DNA of 39,455 nt from Paracoccus sphaerophysae. Lineage in GTDB: Bacteria > Pseudomonadota > Alphaproteobacteria > Rhodobacterales > Rhodobacteraceae. The stretch spans positions 1 to 39,455 of the forward strand of contig NZ_JRKS01000025.1 of assembly GCF_000763805.1 (NCBI RefSeq), in the 5' to 3' direction. The translations under genes were made by a program, and so were the position numbers. The first letter of the stretch is position 1; each line of letters opens with the position of its first letter. Under the pieces are notes generated by a model, which saw only the letters and a list, made by a program, of their open reading frames with translations, did not search any database and was not told where the DNA came from. This document shows positions 22,164 to 30,663 of this stretch, piece after piece.

Positions 22164-24392
22164 ATGACGGGAACCGACGTGGAAACAGCGACGGCCTGCG
22201 ACTGGACCGTTTCGGGCATGGATTGCGGCTCCTGCGCGACCAAGATCAAGGATGCGGTCGGGCGCCTCCCCGGCGTCAGCGGCGTGGAGGTCGGCATCAT
22301 GTCCGAGCGTCTGCGCCTGACCCTGGACGAGGCGCAGACCGGCCGCGACAAGGTTGAAAAGACGGTCCGGGCCCTTGGATACGGCATCGCACCACGCGCC
22401 GCGGCGGCCAAGAACGAGTTTGTGATGCCCGGCGGCCCGAAGGCCGGCACGGCCGCGACACGAGACGAAAGCGGCCACGGCAGCCCCAGCCATGTCCATG
22501 ACGACCCGGCAGACCGCGGCAAGCGCTGGTATCAGACGGGCAAGGGCAAGCTCGTCATCTTTACCGCTCTCCTACTGGCGGTGGCCTGGGGCATAGAGTT
22601 GCTGGCGCCTCAGTTCGGCAAGTGGGCCTTTGTCGCCGCCTGCCTGATCGGCGTGGCACCGGTGGCGCAACGCGCCTTTGCCGCCCTGCGGCTGGGCCAA
22701 CCGTTCACCATCGAAAGCCTGATGACCGTGGCTGCCATCGGCGCCCTTTTCATCGACGCGGCCGAGGAGGCGGCACTGGTCGTGTTCCTGTTCGCGGTCG
22801 GCGAGGTTCTGGAAGGTGTCGCGGCGGGCAAGGCCCGGGACGGCATTCGGGCTCTGGCCAATCTGGTGCCGAAGACCGCATTTCTTGAACTGAATGGCGT
22901 CACGAAAGAGGTTCCGGCCGCCAGCCTGCGGGTCGGGCAGTTCGTGCTCGTCCGCCCCGGCGACCGCGTCCCGGCGGATGGCGAGATCGCCAAGGGCACA
23001 TCCGGCATCGACGAAAGCCCGGTCACCGGCGAGAGCATGCCGAAAACGCGGGGGCCGGGCGATCCGGTCTTTGCCGGGTCGATCAACACCGAGGCCGTGC
23101 TGCGCGTAATGGTCACGAAGGCGGCCGAGGACAACACCATCGCCCGCATCATCCGTCTGGTCGAAGAAGCCGAGGAGGCCCGCGCGCCGACCGAACGCTT
23201 CATCGACCGCTTCAGCCGCTGGTACATGCCCGCCATCGTCACCGTGGCGGCGCTGGTCGTGCTGGTGCCGCCGCTGGCCTTCGCTCAGCCTTGGGATACC
23301 TGGATTTATCGTGGCCTTGCGCTTCTGCTGATCGGCTGCCCCTGCGCGCTGGTCATCTCGGTTCCGGCCTCAATCGCCTCGGCGCTATCCACCGGCGCGC
23401 GGCGCGGCTTGCTGATGAAGGGTGGCGCGGTGATCGAGGCGGCCTCGAAGGTCAGCCGCATCGCCTTCGACAAGACCGGCACCCTGACCCACGGGCGGCC
23501 GATGGTTACCGATATCGTGACCTTCGGCGCCACCACCGAGGCCGAGCTTCTGGCCGTGGCGGCGGGCGTCGAGACCGGATCCAGCCATCCGCTGGCCATC
23601 GCCATCCTGAACAAGGCCACGGAAGCGGGCGTTGCAGCCCTGCCGTCGCGCGATGCCAGGGCGCTGATGGGCAAGGGCGTGATCGCGACAGTCGGGGACG
23701 CAGCGGCCTGGGTGACCTCCCCCCGCCATGCGATGGAGAACGGCGGCCTCGACGATCCTGGCCTGCGCCAGGCCACCGTCTTCGAAGAAGAGGGCAAGAC
23801 CGCCGTTGCGGTGTTCCGTGAAAAGACCCCGCTCGGCCTGATCGCCATGCGCGACGAACCCCGCAAGGACGCGGCCGAGGCGGTCCGGCAGCTCAAGGAC
23901 ATGGGTGTCGCCCCGGTCATCCTGACCGGAGACAATCCGCGCACGGCCGCTGCCATTGCCGGGGGCCTCGGCATGGAGTTCCAGGCCGACATGATGCCCG
24001 AGGACAAGCTCACGGCGATCCGCGACATGAGCGAGCACGGTGGCGTGATGATGATCGGCGACGGGATCAACGACGCCCCCGCGCTGAAACAGGCGGATGT
24101 CGGCGTGGCTATGGGGTCAGGAACCGACGTGGCCTTGGAAACCGCCGATGCGGCGATCCTTCGCGACCGGGTGATCGATATCCCGGCGATGATCCGGCTC
24201 GCCCGTGCGGCAATGGCCAACGTCCGGCAGAACGTGGCGATCGCGCTCGGCCTCAAGGCGGTGTTTCTGGTGACGACCATCCTCGGGATCACCGGGCTCT
24301 GGATTGCCATCCTCGCCGATACCGGCGCAACGGTGCTGGTCACGCTCAATGCGCTGCGGCTTCTCGCTTTCAAGCCCGAACGCGAGGCATGA
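22164..24392 (+). CDS. cadA: Heavy-metal P-type ATPase (CadA/ZntA/PbrA type)
   Basis: A complete 742-residue P1B-type ATPase exporting Zn, Cd or Pb across the inner membrane. One HMA domain with GMDCGSC (Cys 21, 24) is followed by membrane helices, the CPC metal site in GCPCALV (about 392), the phosphorylation motif DKTGT (about 436) and the GDGINDAP hinge near 632. The single HMA and CPC site fit ZntA/CadA rather than copper CopA, though specificity is inferred. GGAAAG lies before ATG 22164. It is first in a five-gene operon and controlled by the CadR operator. Confidence 0.92.
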   Translation: MTGTDVETATACDWTVSGMDCGSCATKIKDAVGRLPGVSGVEVGIMSERLRLTLDEAQTGRDKVEKTVRALGYGIAPRAAAAKNEFVMPGGPKAGTAATRDESGHGSPSHVHDDPADRGKRWYQTGKGKLVIFTALLLAVAWGIELLAPQFGKWAFVAACLIGVAPVAQRAFAALRLGQPFTIESLMTVAAIGALFIDAAEEAALVVFLFAVGEVLEGVAAGKARDGIRALANLVPKTAFLELNGVTKEVPAASLRVGQFVLVRPGDRVPADGEIAKGTSGIDESPVTGESMPKTRGPGDPVFAGSINTEAVLRVMVTKAAEDNTIARIIRLVEEAEEARAPTERFIDRFSRWYMPAIVTVAALVVLVPPLAFAQPWDTWIYRGLALLLIGCPCALVISVPASIASALSTGARRGLLMKGGAVIEAASKVSRIAFDKTGTLTHGRPMVTDIVTFGATTEAELLAVAAGVETGSSHPLAIAILNKATEAGVAALPSRDARALMGKGVIATVGDAAAWVTSPRHAMENGGLDDPGLRQATVFEEEGKTAVAVFREKTPLGLIAMRDEPRKDAAEAVRQLKDMGVAPVILTGDNPRTAAAIAGGLGMEFQADMMPEDKLTAIRDMSEHGGVMMIGDGINDAPALKQADVGVAMGSGTDVALETADAAILRDRVIDIPAMIRLARAAMANVRQNVAIALGLKAVFLVTTILGITGLWIAILADTGATVLVTLNALRLLAFKPEREA

Positions 24393-24395
24393 CGC

Positions 24396-25019
24396 ATGAT
24401 CTCCGGCTTTGGCTGGGCCGTCCTGGTCCTGATCTTCGGCTATCTGGCGCTGTTCCTCTGGGGCATCGCCATCGCGGCAGATGCATCTGGCCGCTCTGTC
24501 TGGCTTTTCGGGCGGGCGTCCGGACGCGACCGCTGGGCGGCCTTCGGCTTTCGTGCGGCCTTCGTCGTCGCCTTGTTCGGGCCACTCTTCTGGCTGGCCT
24601 GGCCGATCCTGCACAAGGCCGACCCGCTCTGGACCGAGGGAGAGGTGGCTGCGCTTGGTGCGGTTGGCGTGTTCCTCGCCGGGGTCGGCGCGATGGTGGC
24701 TTTTGCCGCGCAGATGTCGATGGGCACATCGTGGCGCGTCGGGGTCGCAAGCGATGCCACGGGCGATCTCGTCTCGGGCGGGCTTTACCGGTTCAGCCGC
24801 AATCCGACCTTCCTCGGGCAGTTCGCGCTGCTTGCGGGCGTCGGCTTCGCAATCCCTTCACTCCCGACGATCCTTGCGCCGCTGCTCTTCCTCGGATCGG
24901 CCTCCTTGCAGATCCGGTCCGAGGAAGCTGTCCTGCGCCAGTCCCTTGGCGCGGAGTATGAGCGCTACGCGGCTTCAGTCCCGCGCTGGATCGGCTTGCG
25001 CCGCAGGAGCGTCAAATGA
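24396..25019 (+). CDS. Isoprenylcysteine carboxyl methyltransferase-family membrane protein
   Basis: A 207-residue protein with about five membrane helices and the conserved ICMT/PEMT-like C-terminal signature (LYRFSRNPTFLGQ, then EEAVLRQSLGAEYERYAASVPR). Bacterial members are putative membrane methyltransferases of unknown substrate that often sit beside cadA or czc genes. It begins three bases after the cadA stop and its stop overlaps lspA (ATGA), so it belongs to the Cd/Pb operon. Confidence 0.82.
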   Translation: MISGFGWAVLVLIFGYLALFLWGIAIAADASGRSVWLFGRASGRDRWAAFGFRAAFVVALFGPLFWLAWPILHKADPLWTEGEVAALGAVGVFLAGVGAMVAFAAQMSMGTSWRVGVASDATGDLVSGGLYRFSRNPTFLGQFALLAGVGFAIPSLPTILAPLLFLGSASLQIRSEEAVLRQSLGAEYERYAASVPRWIGLRRRSVK

Positions 25020-25501
25020 GCACCCGGCTGATCGTTGCCCTGATCGGTATCACCACGCTGGCCGATCAACTGACGAAGGCGGCGGCGCTGGCGCTGCTCT
25101 CTCGCGACGAGACGGTTCCCGTTCTTCCCGGCTTCAGCCTGACGCTCGGCTTCAACGAGGGATCGAGCTTCGGCATGCTGTCGGACGTAATGGCGGGCAA
25201 GCCACTGCTGATGGCGGCCCTGACAGGATTTCTGACCCTGATCTTCGCCGTCATGGCAGTCCGGGCGCCGCGCCCGTTCGAGCGGGCCGGTCTTGCGCTG
25301 GTCGTTGGCGGTGCGCTTGGCAACATCATCGACCGGCTGCGGCAGGGCGCCGTGACCGACTTCCTCGACCTCTATTGGCGCGACTGGCATTGGCCGACGT
25401 TCAACGTCGCGGATATTGCCATCACGCTTGGCGCGGTGTGCATCCTCGCAGCCTCTCTTCCCGCACGCCGTCGCAAGGAGCCTGTTCTTGACCAACACTG
25501 A
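25016..25501 (+). CDS. lspA: Signal peptidase II (LspA/PbrC-like)
   Basis: A 161-residue lipoprotein signal peptidase with four membrane helices and its conserved blocks: ADQLTKAA near the N-terminus, FNEGSSFGM, and the two catalytic Asp regions GNIIDRLRQGAVTDFLDL and FNVADIAI. It removes signal peptides from prolipoproteins. Metal-linked copies (PbrC) accompany lead/cadmium ATPases, and this one is inside such an operon, so it is likely a second, accessory copy; the housekeeping gene should be elsewhere. Confidence 0.9.
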   Translation: MSTRLIVALIGITTLADQLTKAAALALLSRDETVPVLPGFSLTLGFNEGSSFGMLSDVMAGKPLLMAALTGFLTLIFAVMAVRAPRPFERAGLALVVGGALGNIIDRLRQGAVTDFLDLYWRDWHWPTFNVADIAITLGAVCILAASLPARRRKEPVLDQH

Positions 25502-25925
25502 CGTACAGAGCCTGTCCCACGACGACTTGCACCTTACGGCCGCATTCCTGATCGCGCTGGCGGCAACACTTGGCGCGCTCTTCATCGGCGAGGTGCTGGG
25601 ACAGACGCCCTGCACGCTCTGCTGGTATCAGCGCATCGCCATGTTCCCGCTGGTGCCGATCCTTGGCCTGTCGCTGTGGCGAAGCGACGGCATGGCCCGC
25701 CCATACGCCCTGCCGCTGGCGCTGGCGGGTCTGGCGTTGGCCGCCTGGCATTCCGGGCTTTACATGGGGCTAATCCCGCAGGACATCGCACCCTGCACCA
25801 AGGATGGCCCGTCCTGCTCTGGTCCGGCGCAGATCATTCTGGGCCTGCCTATTCCCTACCTGTCGCTGGCAGCCTTTGCCGCGATCCTTGCCTGTCTCAT
25901 CTTGCCCAAAGGAAACCGCATATGA
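25488..25925 (+). CDS. dsbB: DsbB-family disulfide bond oxidoreductase
   Basis: A 145-residue four-helix membrane protein with both DsbB cysteine pairs: QTPCTLCWYQR near residue 40 and APCTKDGPSCSG near 105. DsbB reoxidises DsbA and passes electrons to quinones. The frame has no early ATG; TTG 25488 is the likely start, because AAGGAG lies seven bases before it and the N-terminus then has the right length. It overlaps the 3' end of lspA by 14 bases and dsbA by four. Confidence 0.85.
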   Translation: MTNTDVQSLSHDDLHLTAAFLIALAATLGALFIGEVLGQTPCTLCWYQRIAMFPLVPILGLSLWRSDGMARPYALPLALAGLALAAWHSGLYMGLIPQDIAPCTKDGPSCSGPAQIILGLPIPYLSLAAFAAILACLILPKGNRI

Positions 25926-26581
25926 ACCGCCGCACTCTCTTGATCGGGGCTCCGGCTCTTGGGCTTGTCGCATTCGGCGGCGGTGCGTCCATCCTGAACC
26001 GCCAGCGTCAGGCCGAGGCCGAAGCGCTCGCTGCCGCCACCCCCGCGGTGGATCCATCCCTTCTGATCCGCGCCCATTCCCCCAGCTTCGGCCCCGAGGA
26101 TGCTCCGGTTACCTTGGTCGAGTTCTTCGACCCCTCCTGCGAAGCCTGCCGAGCCTATCATCCGGTGGTGCAGGAAATCCGGCGGCAGTTCCCGAAGCAG
26201 GTCCGGGTCGTGCTGCGCTACACGGTGTTCCACGAAGGCTCGGACGAAGCGGTGCGCATCCTCGAAACCGCGCGGATGCAGGACAAGCTCGAACCGGTGC
26301 TTGATGCGCTGCTGGAGCGGCAACCCCAGTGGGCAGTGCATGGCATGCCGAGACTGGACGTGGCCTGGCAGGTCGCGGGAGCTGCTGGCCTCGACCTCGA
26401 GCGGGCCGAAAGCGACAGGCTGTTTCCGGGGATCACCGGCATCCTCAATCAGGACATGGCCGATGTTGAAGCCCTCGGCGTCGGCCAGACGCCGACGTTC
26501 TTTCTGAACGGCACGCGACTGGAAAACTTCAGCGCGGAAAGCCTTGTCGCCGCTGTGCGATCTGCCGTGGAGAATGCCTGA
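25922..26581 (+). CDS. dsbA: DsbA-like periplasmic thiol oxidoreductase
   Basis: A 219-residue thioredoxin-fold protein with the active site CEAC (about 72-75) in FFDPSCEACRAYHP and the cis-proline loop GVGQTPTFFLNG near residue 190. The N-terminus NRRTLLIGAPALGLVAFGG is a signal sequence with an RR pair, so Tat or Sec export is possible. It should oxidise periplasmic cysteines together with the coupled dsbB. Its place at the end of the Cd/Pb operon suggests repair of metal-damaged periplasmic thiols, which is inference. It converges on mntR with nine bases between. Confidence 0.87.
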   Translation: MNRRTLLIGAPALGLVAFGGGASILNRQRQAEAEALAAATPAVDPSLLIRAHSPSFGPEDAPVTLVEFFDPSCEACRAYHPVVQEIRRQFPKQVRVVLRYTVFHEGSDEAVRILETARMQDKLEPVLDALLERQPQWAVHGMPRLDVAWQVAGAAGLDLERAESDRLFPGITGILNQDMADVEALGVGQTPTFFLNGTRLENFSAESLVAAVRSAVENA

Positions 26582-26590
26582 ACGGAAGGC

Positions 26591-27046
26591 TCAGGAACGG
26601 TCGGCAAAGGCCGCGAACAAGGCGAGCGTTCGCTCGCTCACGTGATGCTCGATCCCTTCGGCATCGCGCTCGGCTGTCTCGGGATCAAGACCAAGACTGA
26701 GCAGGAACCGCAACACGATCTCGTGCCGCTGTTGGCATTCCCGGGCCAGCGCCCGGCCCTCTTCCGTCAGAAAGACCGAGCGGTACTTGGCGCGGGTGAT
26801 CAGGCCGTCCCGGGCCAGACGGCCGAGTGTCTTGGCGACGGTGGGCGCCGTGACACCCATCTTGGTCGCGATATCGACCGGCCGTGCCTCGCCGTGTTCG
26901 TGGATCAGTTCCGCGATCAGTTCGACGTAGTCTTCCGCCAATTCGTTGCGCCGCGCCTCTCGCACCCCTTGGAACGCCTCCGCGCGTGGGTCGGCGGGGC
27001 GCGCCTCGGGCTCGAGAGCTTCTGCTTCAGTGTGGTCATCAGCCAT
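26591..27046 (-). CDS. mntR: DtxR/MntR-family metal-dependent repressor
   Basis: A 151-residue DtxR-type regulator. The winged helix (IAELIHEHGEARPVDIATKMGVTAPTVAKTLGRL, about 44-78) is followed by the dimerisation and metal-binding domain with the expected Glu and His residues (ECQQRHEIVLRFL and GIEHHVSERTL). The double ATG at 27044-27049 gives two possible starts; the inner one (27046) leaves room for the GGAAGG ribosome site. It is divergent from the multicopper oxidase and next to a TTAG-N6-CTAA dyad, suggesting repression of that operon when Mn or Fe is plentiful. Confidence 0.82.
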   Translation of the reverse strand: MADDHTEAEALEPEARPADPRAEAFQGVREARRNELAEDYVELIAELIHEHGEARPVDIATKMGVTAPTVAKTLGRLARDGLITRAKYRSVFLTEEGRALARECQQRHEIVLRFLLSLGLDPETAERDAEGIEHHVSERTLALFAAFADRS

Positions 27047-27073
27047 CATCCTTCCAGTCTCGCACGAACCGGA

Positions 27074-27115
27074 TTGACACGTAAAGCCACAGGGATGATT
27101 ATTAGCCTTGTCTAA
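27074..27115 (+). promoter_or_regulatory. Promoter and DtxR-type operator upstream of the oxidase
   Basis: TTGACA (27074-27079) and GATTAT (27097-27102) are spaced by 17 bases, a good sigma-70 pair reading rightward. TTAG (27102-27105) and CTAA (27112-27115) form an inverted repeat with a six-base spacer, matching the ends of DtxR/MntR boxes, and overlap the transcription start region. The mntR gene starts 28 bases to the left. Confidence 0.55.
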
Positions 27116-27174
27116 CTTGTCGCGCCGAGGCTTTGGCGTGCTGCCCACAGGGAAAGCCTTCCCCATGACTGCCA

Positions 27175-28194
27175 ATGTCCGGAAGCAAGCGCGCGATGCG
27201 CGCCATGCCGACCGACCCCTATGCAGCACCCATGCCCGGCATGGCGCATGGCAACATGACAACGGTCGGTGTGGTCGATCACGACCGGAACGGCTTCGAC
27301 CCGACAACCATGCTGACGGAGTGGGAAACGGGCCTGACCGATCTTTTGCCCGATGGCCGAACGCTGCGCACCTTCGAAGTCGCTGCCATCGACCGGGAGA
27401 TCGAGATCGCGCCCGGCATCTTCTTTCCGGCCTGGACCTTCAATGACCGCGTGCCCGGACCGGCACTGAGGGCGAAGGAAGGCGAGCGGTTGCGGATCAT
27501 CTTCCGCAACTATGGATCGCACCCGCATTCGATGCACTTCCACGGCATCCATTCGGCGGGAATGGACGGCGTTCCTGGTGCCGGTTTGATTGGTCCCGGC
27601 GAAGAGTTCATCTACGAGTTCGACGCCAAGCCGTTCGGATGCCACCTCTATCATTGCCACGCCCTGCCGCTGAAGCGGCACATTCACAAGGGCATGTATG
27701 GCCTGTTCGTGATTGACCCCGATCCCGCCCGGCACCCCGAGAATGCGGCCGTGGCAGCCTCGCGCGTGCTCGGCAGCCCCGAGAATGCTCGATGGCAGGA
27801 ACTGGCGATGGTGATGAACGCCTTCGACACCAACTTCGACGGAGCAAACGAGATTTACGCGGTCAACACCGTGGGCCAGGCCTACATGAACGCGCCGATC
27901 CGCATCGACAAGTCGCGGCCTGTGCGCATCTATCTGGTGAACGTGACCGAGTTCGACCCGATCAACTCGTTGCACCTGCATGCGAATTTCTTTGACTACT
28001 ACGATACCGGCACCACCCTGACGCCGACGCTGCGCACGGTCGATCTGATCATGCAGTGTCAGGCGCAGCGCGGGATCCTCGAGTTCAGCTTCGCCGAGCA
28101 CGAGGACGGCATGTACATGTTCCACGCCCACCAGTCCGAATTCACCGAGCTTGGTTGGGTCGGGATGTTCGACGTTCGGGGGCCAGAAGCATGA
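27175..28194 (+). CDS. Two-domain multicopper oxidase
   Basis: A 339-residue multicopper oxidase with all four copper motifs: HSMHFHGIH (about 118-126), HLYHCHALPLKRHIHKG (about 157-173), HLHANFF (about 267-273) and a C-terminal MFHAHQSEFTELGW (about 315-328). It should oxidise Cu(I), Fe(II), Mn(II) or phenols with O2 in the periplasm. No signal peptide is visible from ATG 27175, yet a Tat-like NLSRRGF is encoded just upstream in another frame, so the N-terminus may be frameshifted. The His/Met-rich PYAAPMPGMAHG segment fits metal binding. Stop overlaps the ZIP gene (ATGA). Confidence 0.83.
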   Translation: MSGSKRAMRAMPTDPYAAPMPGMAHGNMTTVGVVDHDRNGFDPTTMLTEWETGLTDLLPDGRTLRTFEVAAIDREIEIAPGIFFPAWTFNDRVPGPALRAKEGERLRIIFRNYGSHPHSMHFHGIHSAGMDGVPGAGLIGPGEEFIYEFDAKPFGCHLYHCHALPLKRHIHKGMYGLFVIDPDPARHPENAAVAASRVLGSPENARWQELAMVMNAFDTNFDGANEIYAVNTVGQAYMNAPIRIDKSRPVRIYLVNVTEFDPINSLHLHANFFDYYDTGTTLTPTLRTVDLIMQCQAQRGILEFSFAEHEDGMYMFHAHQSEFTELGWVGMFDVRGPEA

Positions 28195-29372
28195 GCGACC
28201 AGAGCCAACCCACCCGCCCCGCAATGATCCGGCTGCTGCTTCTGTTTGTGCCGCTGGCGGTCATGCTTGGCGCCTTCGTCTGGATCGCGTCGCTCGATCC
28301 CCTCCGCAGTTTCAACAATGGCGCGCCTCCGGTCGAGGCGCTGACGGTGGAGCGGACGATTCTGGACGAGACCGGCATCCAGATTCTGGTGCGCGCGGGC
28401 GGTTCAGAGGCCATGCAGATTGCGCAGGTTGCCGTCGACGATGCCTATTGGACGTTCACGCAGGCCCCTCCGGGGGCCGTCGCGCGTGGCACTGCCGTCT
28501 GGGTTCGCATCCCTTACCCATGGGTGCTGGGTGAGGCGCATCGTGTGGCGCTGCTGTCCAACACCGGCACGGCGTTTGAACATGAAATCGCCGTAGCCGT
28601 GCCGACGCCGAAGGCCACGGCGGGCCAGCTGCGCATTCAGGCGCTGGTCGGGGCGATTGTCGGCCTGTTGCCCGTGGCGCTCGGCCTGATGTTCTATCCG
28701 GCGATGCGCGGTGTCGGGCGGACCGGGATGAACTTCCTGCTCGCGCTGACCGTCGGGCTGCTGGCCTTCCTGCTCATCGACATGACCTTAGAGGCGCTGG
28801 AGCTTTCAGCCGGAGCCGCCGCATTGTTCCAAGGCTCGGCCATGGTCTGGCTGACGGCCTTGGCGTGCTTTCTGCTGCTGATGGCGATCGGACGCTGGCG
28901 CGGCCAACCGGAGGGTCTGGCGCTCGCCTTCTACATCGCCCTCGGGATCGGGTTGCACAACTTTGGCGAGGGGCTGGCGATCGGGGGCGCCTTTGCCGCC
29001 GGATCGGCGGGGCTTGGCACGTTCCTCGTCCTCGGCTTTGCGCTGCACAATGTGACCGAGGGGATCGGCATTGCAGCGCCGATGCTGCGGATTCGACCGC
29101 CGCTCTGGACCTTCGCAGCCCTGACGCTTCTGGCTGGCGGCCCGGCCGTGCTGGGAATGTGGACGGGCAGTCTGGCCTATGCGCCGCAATGGTCGGCCTT
29201 GGCGCTGGCGGTCGGGGCCGGTGCGATCCTGCAGGTCATGGTCGAGGTCAGCGCCTACCTGATGCGTCAGAACAGCGACCGGCAAGCGGCACTGTTTTCC
29301 CCCGCCGTTCTTGGCGGATTTCTTGGCGGGCTCGCCTTCATGTACGCGACGGCGGCGCTGATCAAGGTGTGA
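28191..29372 (+). CDS. ZIP-family metal permease with an extra periplasmic domain
   Basis: A 393-residue membrane protein. The C-terminal 240 residues are a ZIP permease, with metal-site motifs LHNFGEGLAIG (about 255-265) and ALHNVTEGIGIAAP (about 284-297). Before it lie one N-terminal membrane helix (about 12-32) and about 110 residues of beta-rich periplasmic sequence (IQILVRAGGSEAMQIAQVAVDDAYW), not found in ordinary ZIP proteins. ZIP proteins import Zn, Fe or Mn. Translational coupling to the oxidase suggests that oxidation and uptake are linked, much like Fet3-Ftr1 in fungi; this is inference. Confidence 0.8.
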   Translation: MSDQSQPTRPAMIRLLLLFVPLAVMLGAFVWIASLDPLRSFNNGAPPVEALTVERTILDETGIQILVRAGGSEAMQIAQVAVDDAYWTFTQAPPGAVARGTAVWVRIPYPWVLGEAHRVALLSNTGTAFEHEIAVAVPTPKATAGQLRIQALVGAIVGLLPVALGLMFYPAMRGVGRTGMNFLLALTVGLLAFLLIDMTLEALELSAGAAALFQGSAMVWLTALACFLLLMAIGRWRGQPEGLALAFYIALGIGLHNFGEGLAIGGAFAAGSAGLGTFLVLGFALHNVTEGIGIAAPMLRIRPPLWTFAALTLLAGGPAVLGMWTGSLAYAPQWSALALAVGAGAILQVMVEVSAYLMRQNSDRQAALFSPAVLGGFLGGLAFMYATAALIKV

Positions 29373-29541
29373 CCCGGACCATTCCCCGGCGTCGGATCAT
29401 GGCGAGATCCGGCACACCGGCTTTTGCCGGGCGCAATCCGCGCGCTTGTCGCTGACACAATCGTCGCCGTGAACATGAGCTTTCTGCGCAGCGTTCTGCT
29501 CCGCCGACGGCTCACCGTTGTGTGACGACAGGAGTTCGCTC

Positions 29542-29572
29542 TTGAACCTCACGTCACTGGAGGCTTTAGGGA
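29542..29572 (+). promoter_or_regulatory. MerR/CueR-type promoter of the copper operon
   Basis: TTGAAC (29542-29547) is followed at 19-base spacing by TAGGGA (29567-29572). The spacer reads CTCACGTCACTGGAGGCTT, with CCTC/GAGG arms as in CueR/HmrR operators. It lies 29 bases before the first sco gene. No CueR-type gene is in the window except CadR, so the regulator is probably encoded elsewhere. Confidence 0.55.
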
Positions 29573-29600
29573 GGACGCAAGAAGAGGAGTGACGGATCGG

Positions 29601-30194
29601 ATGCGATTGACACGGCTGCAAAAAAGCCTCTGGGCGGCGGCGGGTATTGCCATGCTGGGCTACGGGACGATGTTTCTGATTGCAGACCGTTTGCCCGCGC
29701 CGGTGGTCGAGGCCCCGTTCCGTCCCACCTTCGCACTCCCCGACGCCGAAGGGCGCCTGCGGACCCCGACGGAATTCGGGGGGAAACACATTCTGGTTTT
29801 CTTCGGGTTCACCAATTGCCCCGACGTCTGCCCCACGACGCTGGCCGATGTCGCTCAGGTCATGGACGATCTGGGCGACGAGGCCACGCAAGTGCAGCCG
29901 CTCTTCATATCCATCGACCCCGAGCGCGACCGCAGGCTGGGTATTGCCGAATTCACCGCTGCCTTCCATCCCACCATCCTCGGGCTTGCCGGGGATGCGA
30001 ACCAGACCCGGGCTGCGGCGGACAGCTTCCGCATTCACTACGCGCGCGAAGACGATGCCGCCGCGCCCGACGGCTATTCCATGTCGCACAGCCCCGCGCT
30101 TTACCTCATCGGGCCGGAGGGGGACTGGCTGCGTCAGTTCACCTATGGCACGCCCGCCGCCGACATCCTTGCCGACCTCCAGAACCGCCTCTAG
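29601..30194 (+). CDS. SCO1/SenC-family copper chaperone
   Basis: A 197-residue membrane-anchored thioredoxin-fold protein with an N-terminal helix (about 9-30), the copper-binding CPDVC motif (about 72-76, in FTNCPDVCPTT) and the conserved His in MSHSPAL (about 162). Sco proteins deliver copper to cytochrome oxidase CuA or act as thiol reductases. ATG 29601 is preceded by GAGGAG; a GTG 29589 is an alternative start. First gene of the sco-pcuAC-sco-DUF411 operon under the MerR-type promoter. Confidence 0.88.
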   Translation: MRLTRLQKSLWAAAGIAMLGYGTMFLIADRLPAPVVEAPFRPTFALPDAEGRLRTPTEFGGKHILVFFGFTNCPDVCPTTLADVAQVMDDLGDEATQVQPLFISIDPERDRRLGIAEFTAAFHPTILGLAGDANQTRAAADSFRIHYAREDDAAAPDGYSMSHSPALYLIGPEGDWLRQFTYGTPAADILADLQNRL

Positions 30195-30204
30195 GAACAT
30201 CACC

Positions 30205-30663
30205 ATGAAGCTCCCTGTTATTGCCGTTTTTGCCTTCGGCCTTTCCGCCGGCCTCGCCCAAGCAGAACCCGTCCGGCAGGGCAACCTTGAGATCGACGCG
30301 GCCTGGGCACGCGCCTCGATCGGTACCTCGCGGCCGGGCGCCGCCTACTTCACCGTCCGCAACTTCGGCGACGAGGGCGATCGCCTGATCGGCCTGTCCT
30401 CGCCGGTCTCGACCATGACCATGCTGCACGAGACCACCCTTTCCGAGGGCATCTCCCGGATGGCCCATGTGGAGGCGGCCGAGATCCCCGCGAGCGGCGA
30501 ACTCACACTCGAGCCGGGCGGGATGCACGTCATGCTGATGGAACTGGCCACACCTCTCCGGGAGGGTGCCACCTTCCCGCTGACGCTCGCCTTCGAGGCC
30601 GCGGGCGAGGTCACGGTGGAGGTGCATGTGTTCGGACCGGGCGCCACGGGACCTGCGGAATGA
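30205..30663 (+). CDS. PCuAC-type periplasmic copper chaperone
   Basis: A 152-residue protein with an N-terminal signal peptide (cleavage after about residue 20, LAQA-EP) and the PCuAC copper site H-x10-M...HxM: LHETTLSEGISRM (about 73-84) and GGMHVM (about 111-116). It binds Cu(I) and passes it to Sco or directly to CuA sites. It lies ten bases after the first sco gene and overlaps the second by four bases. Confidence 0.9.
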   Translation: MKLPVIAVFAFGLSAGLAQAEPVRQGNLEIDAAWARASIGTSRPGAAYFTVRNFGDEGDRLIGLSSPVSTMTMLHETTLSEGISRMAHVEAAEIPASGELTLEPGGMHVMLMELATPLREGATFPLTLAFEAAGEVTVEVHVFGPGATGPAE

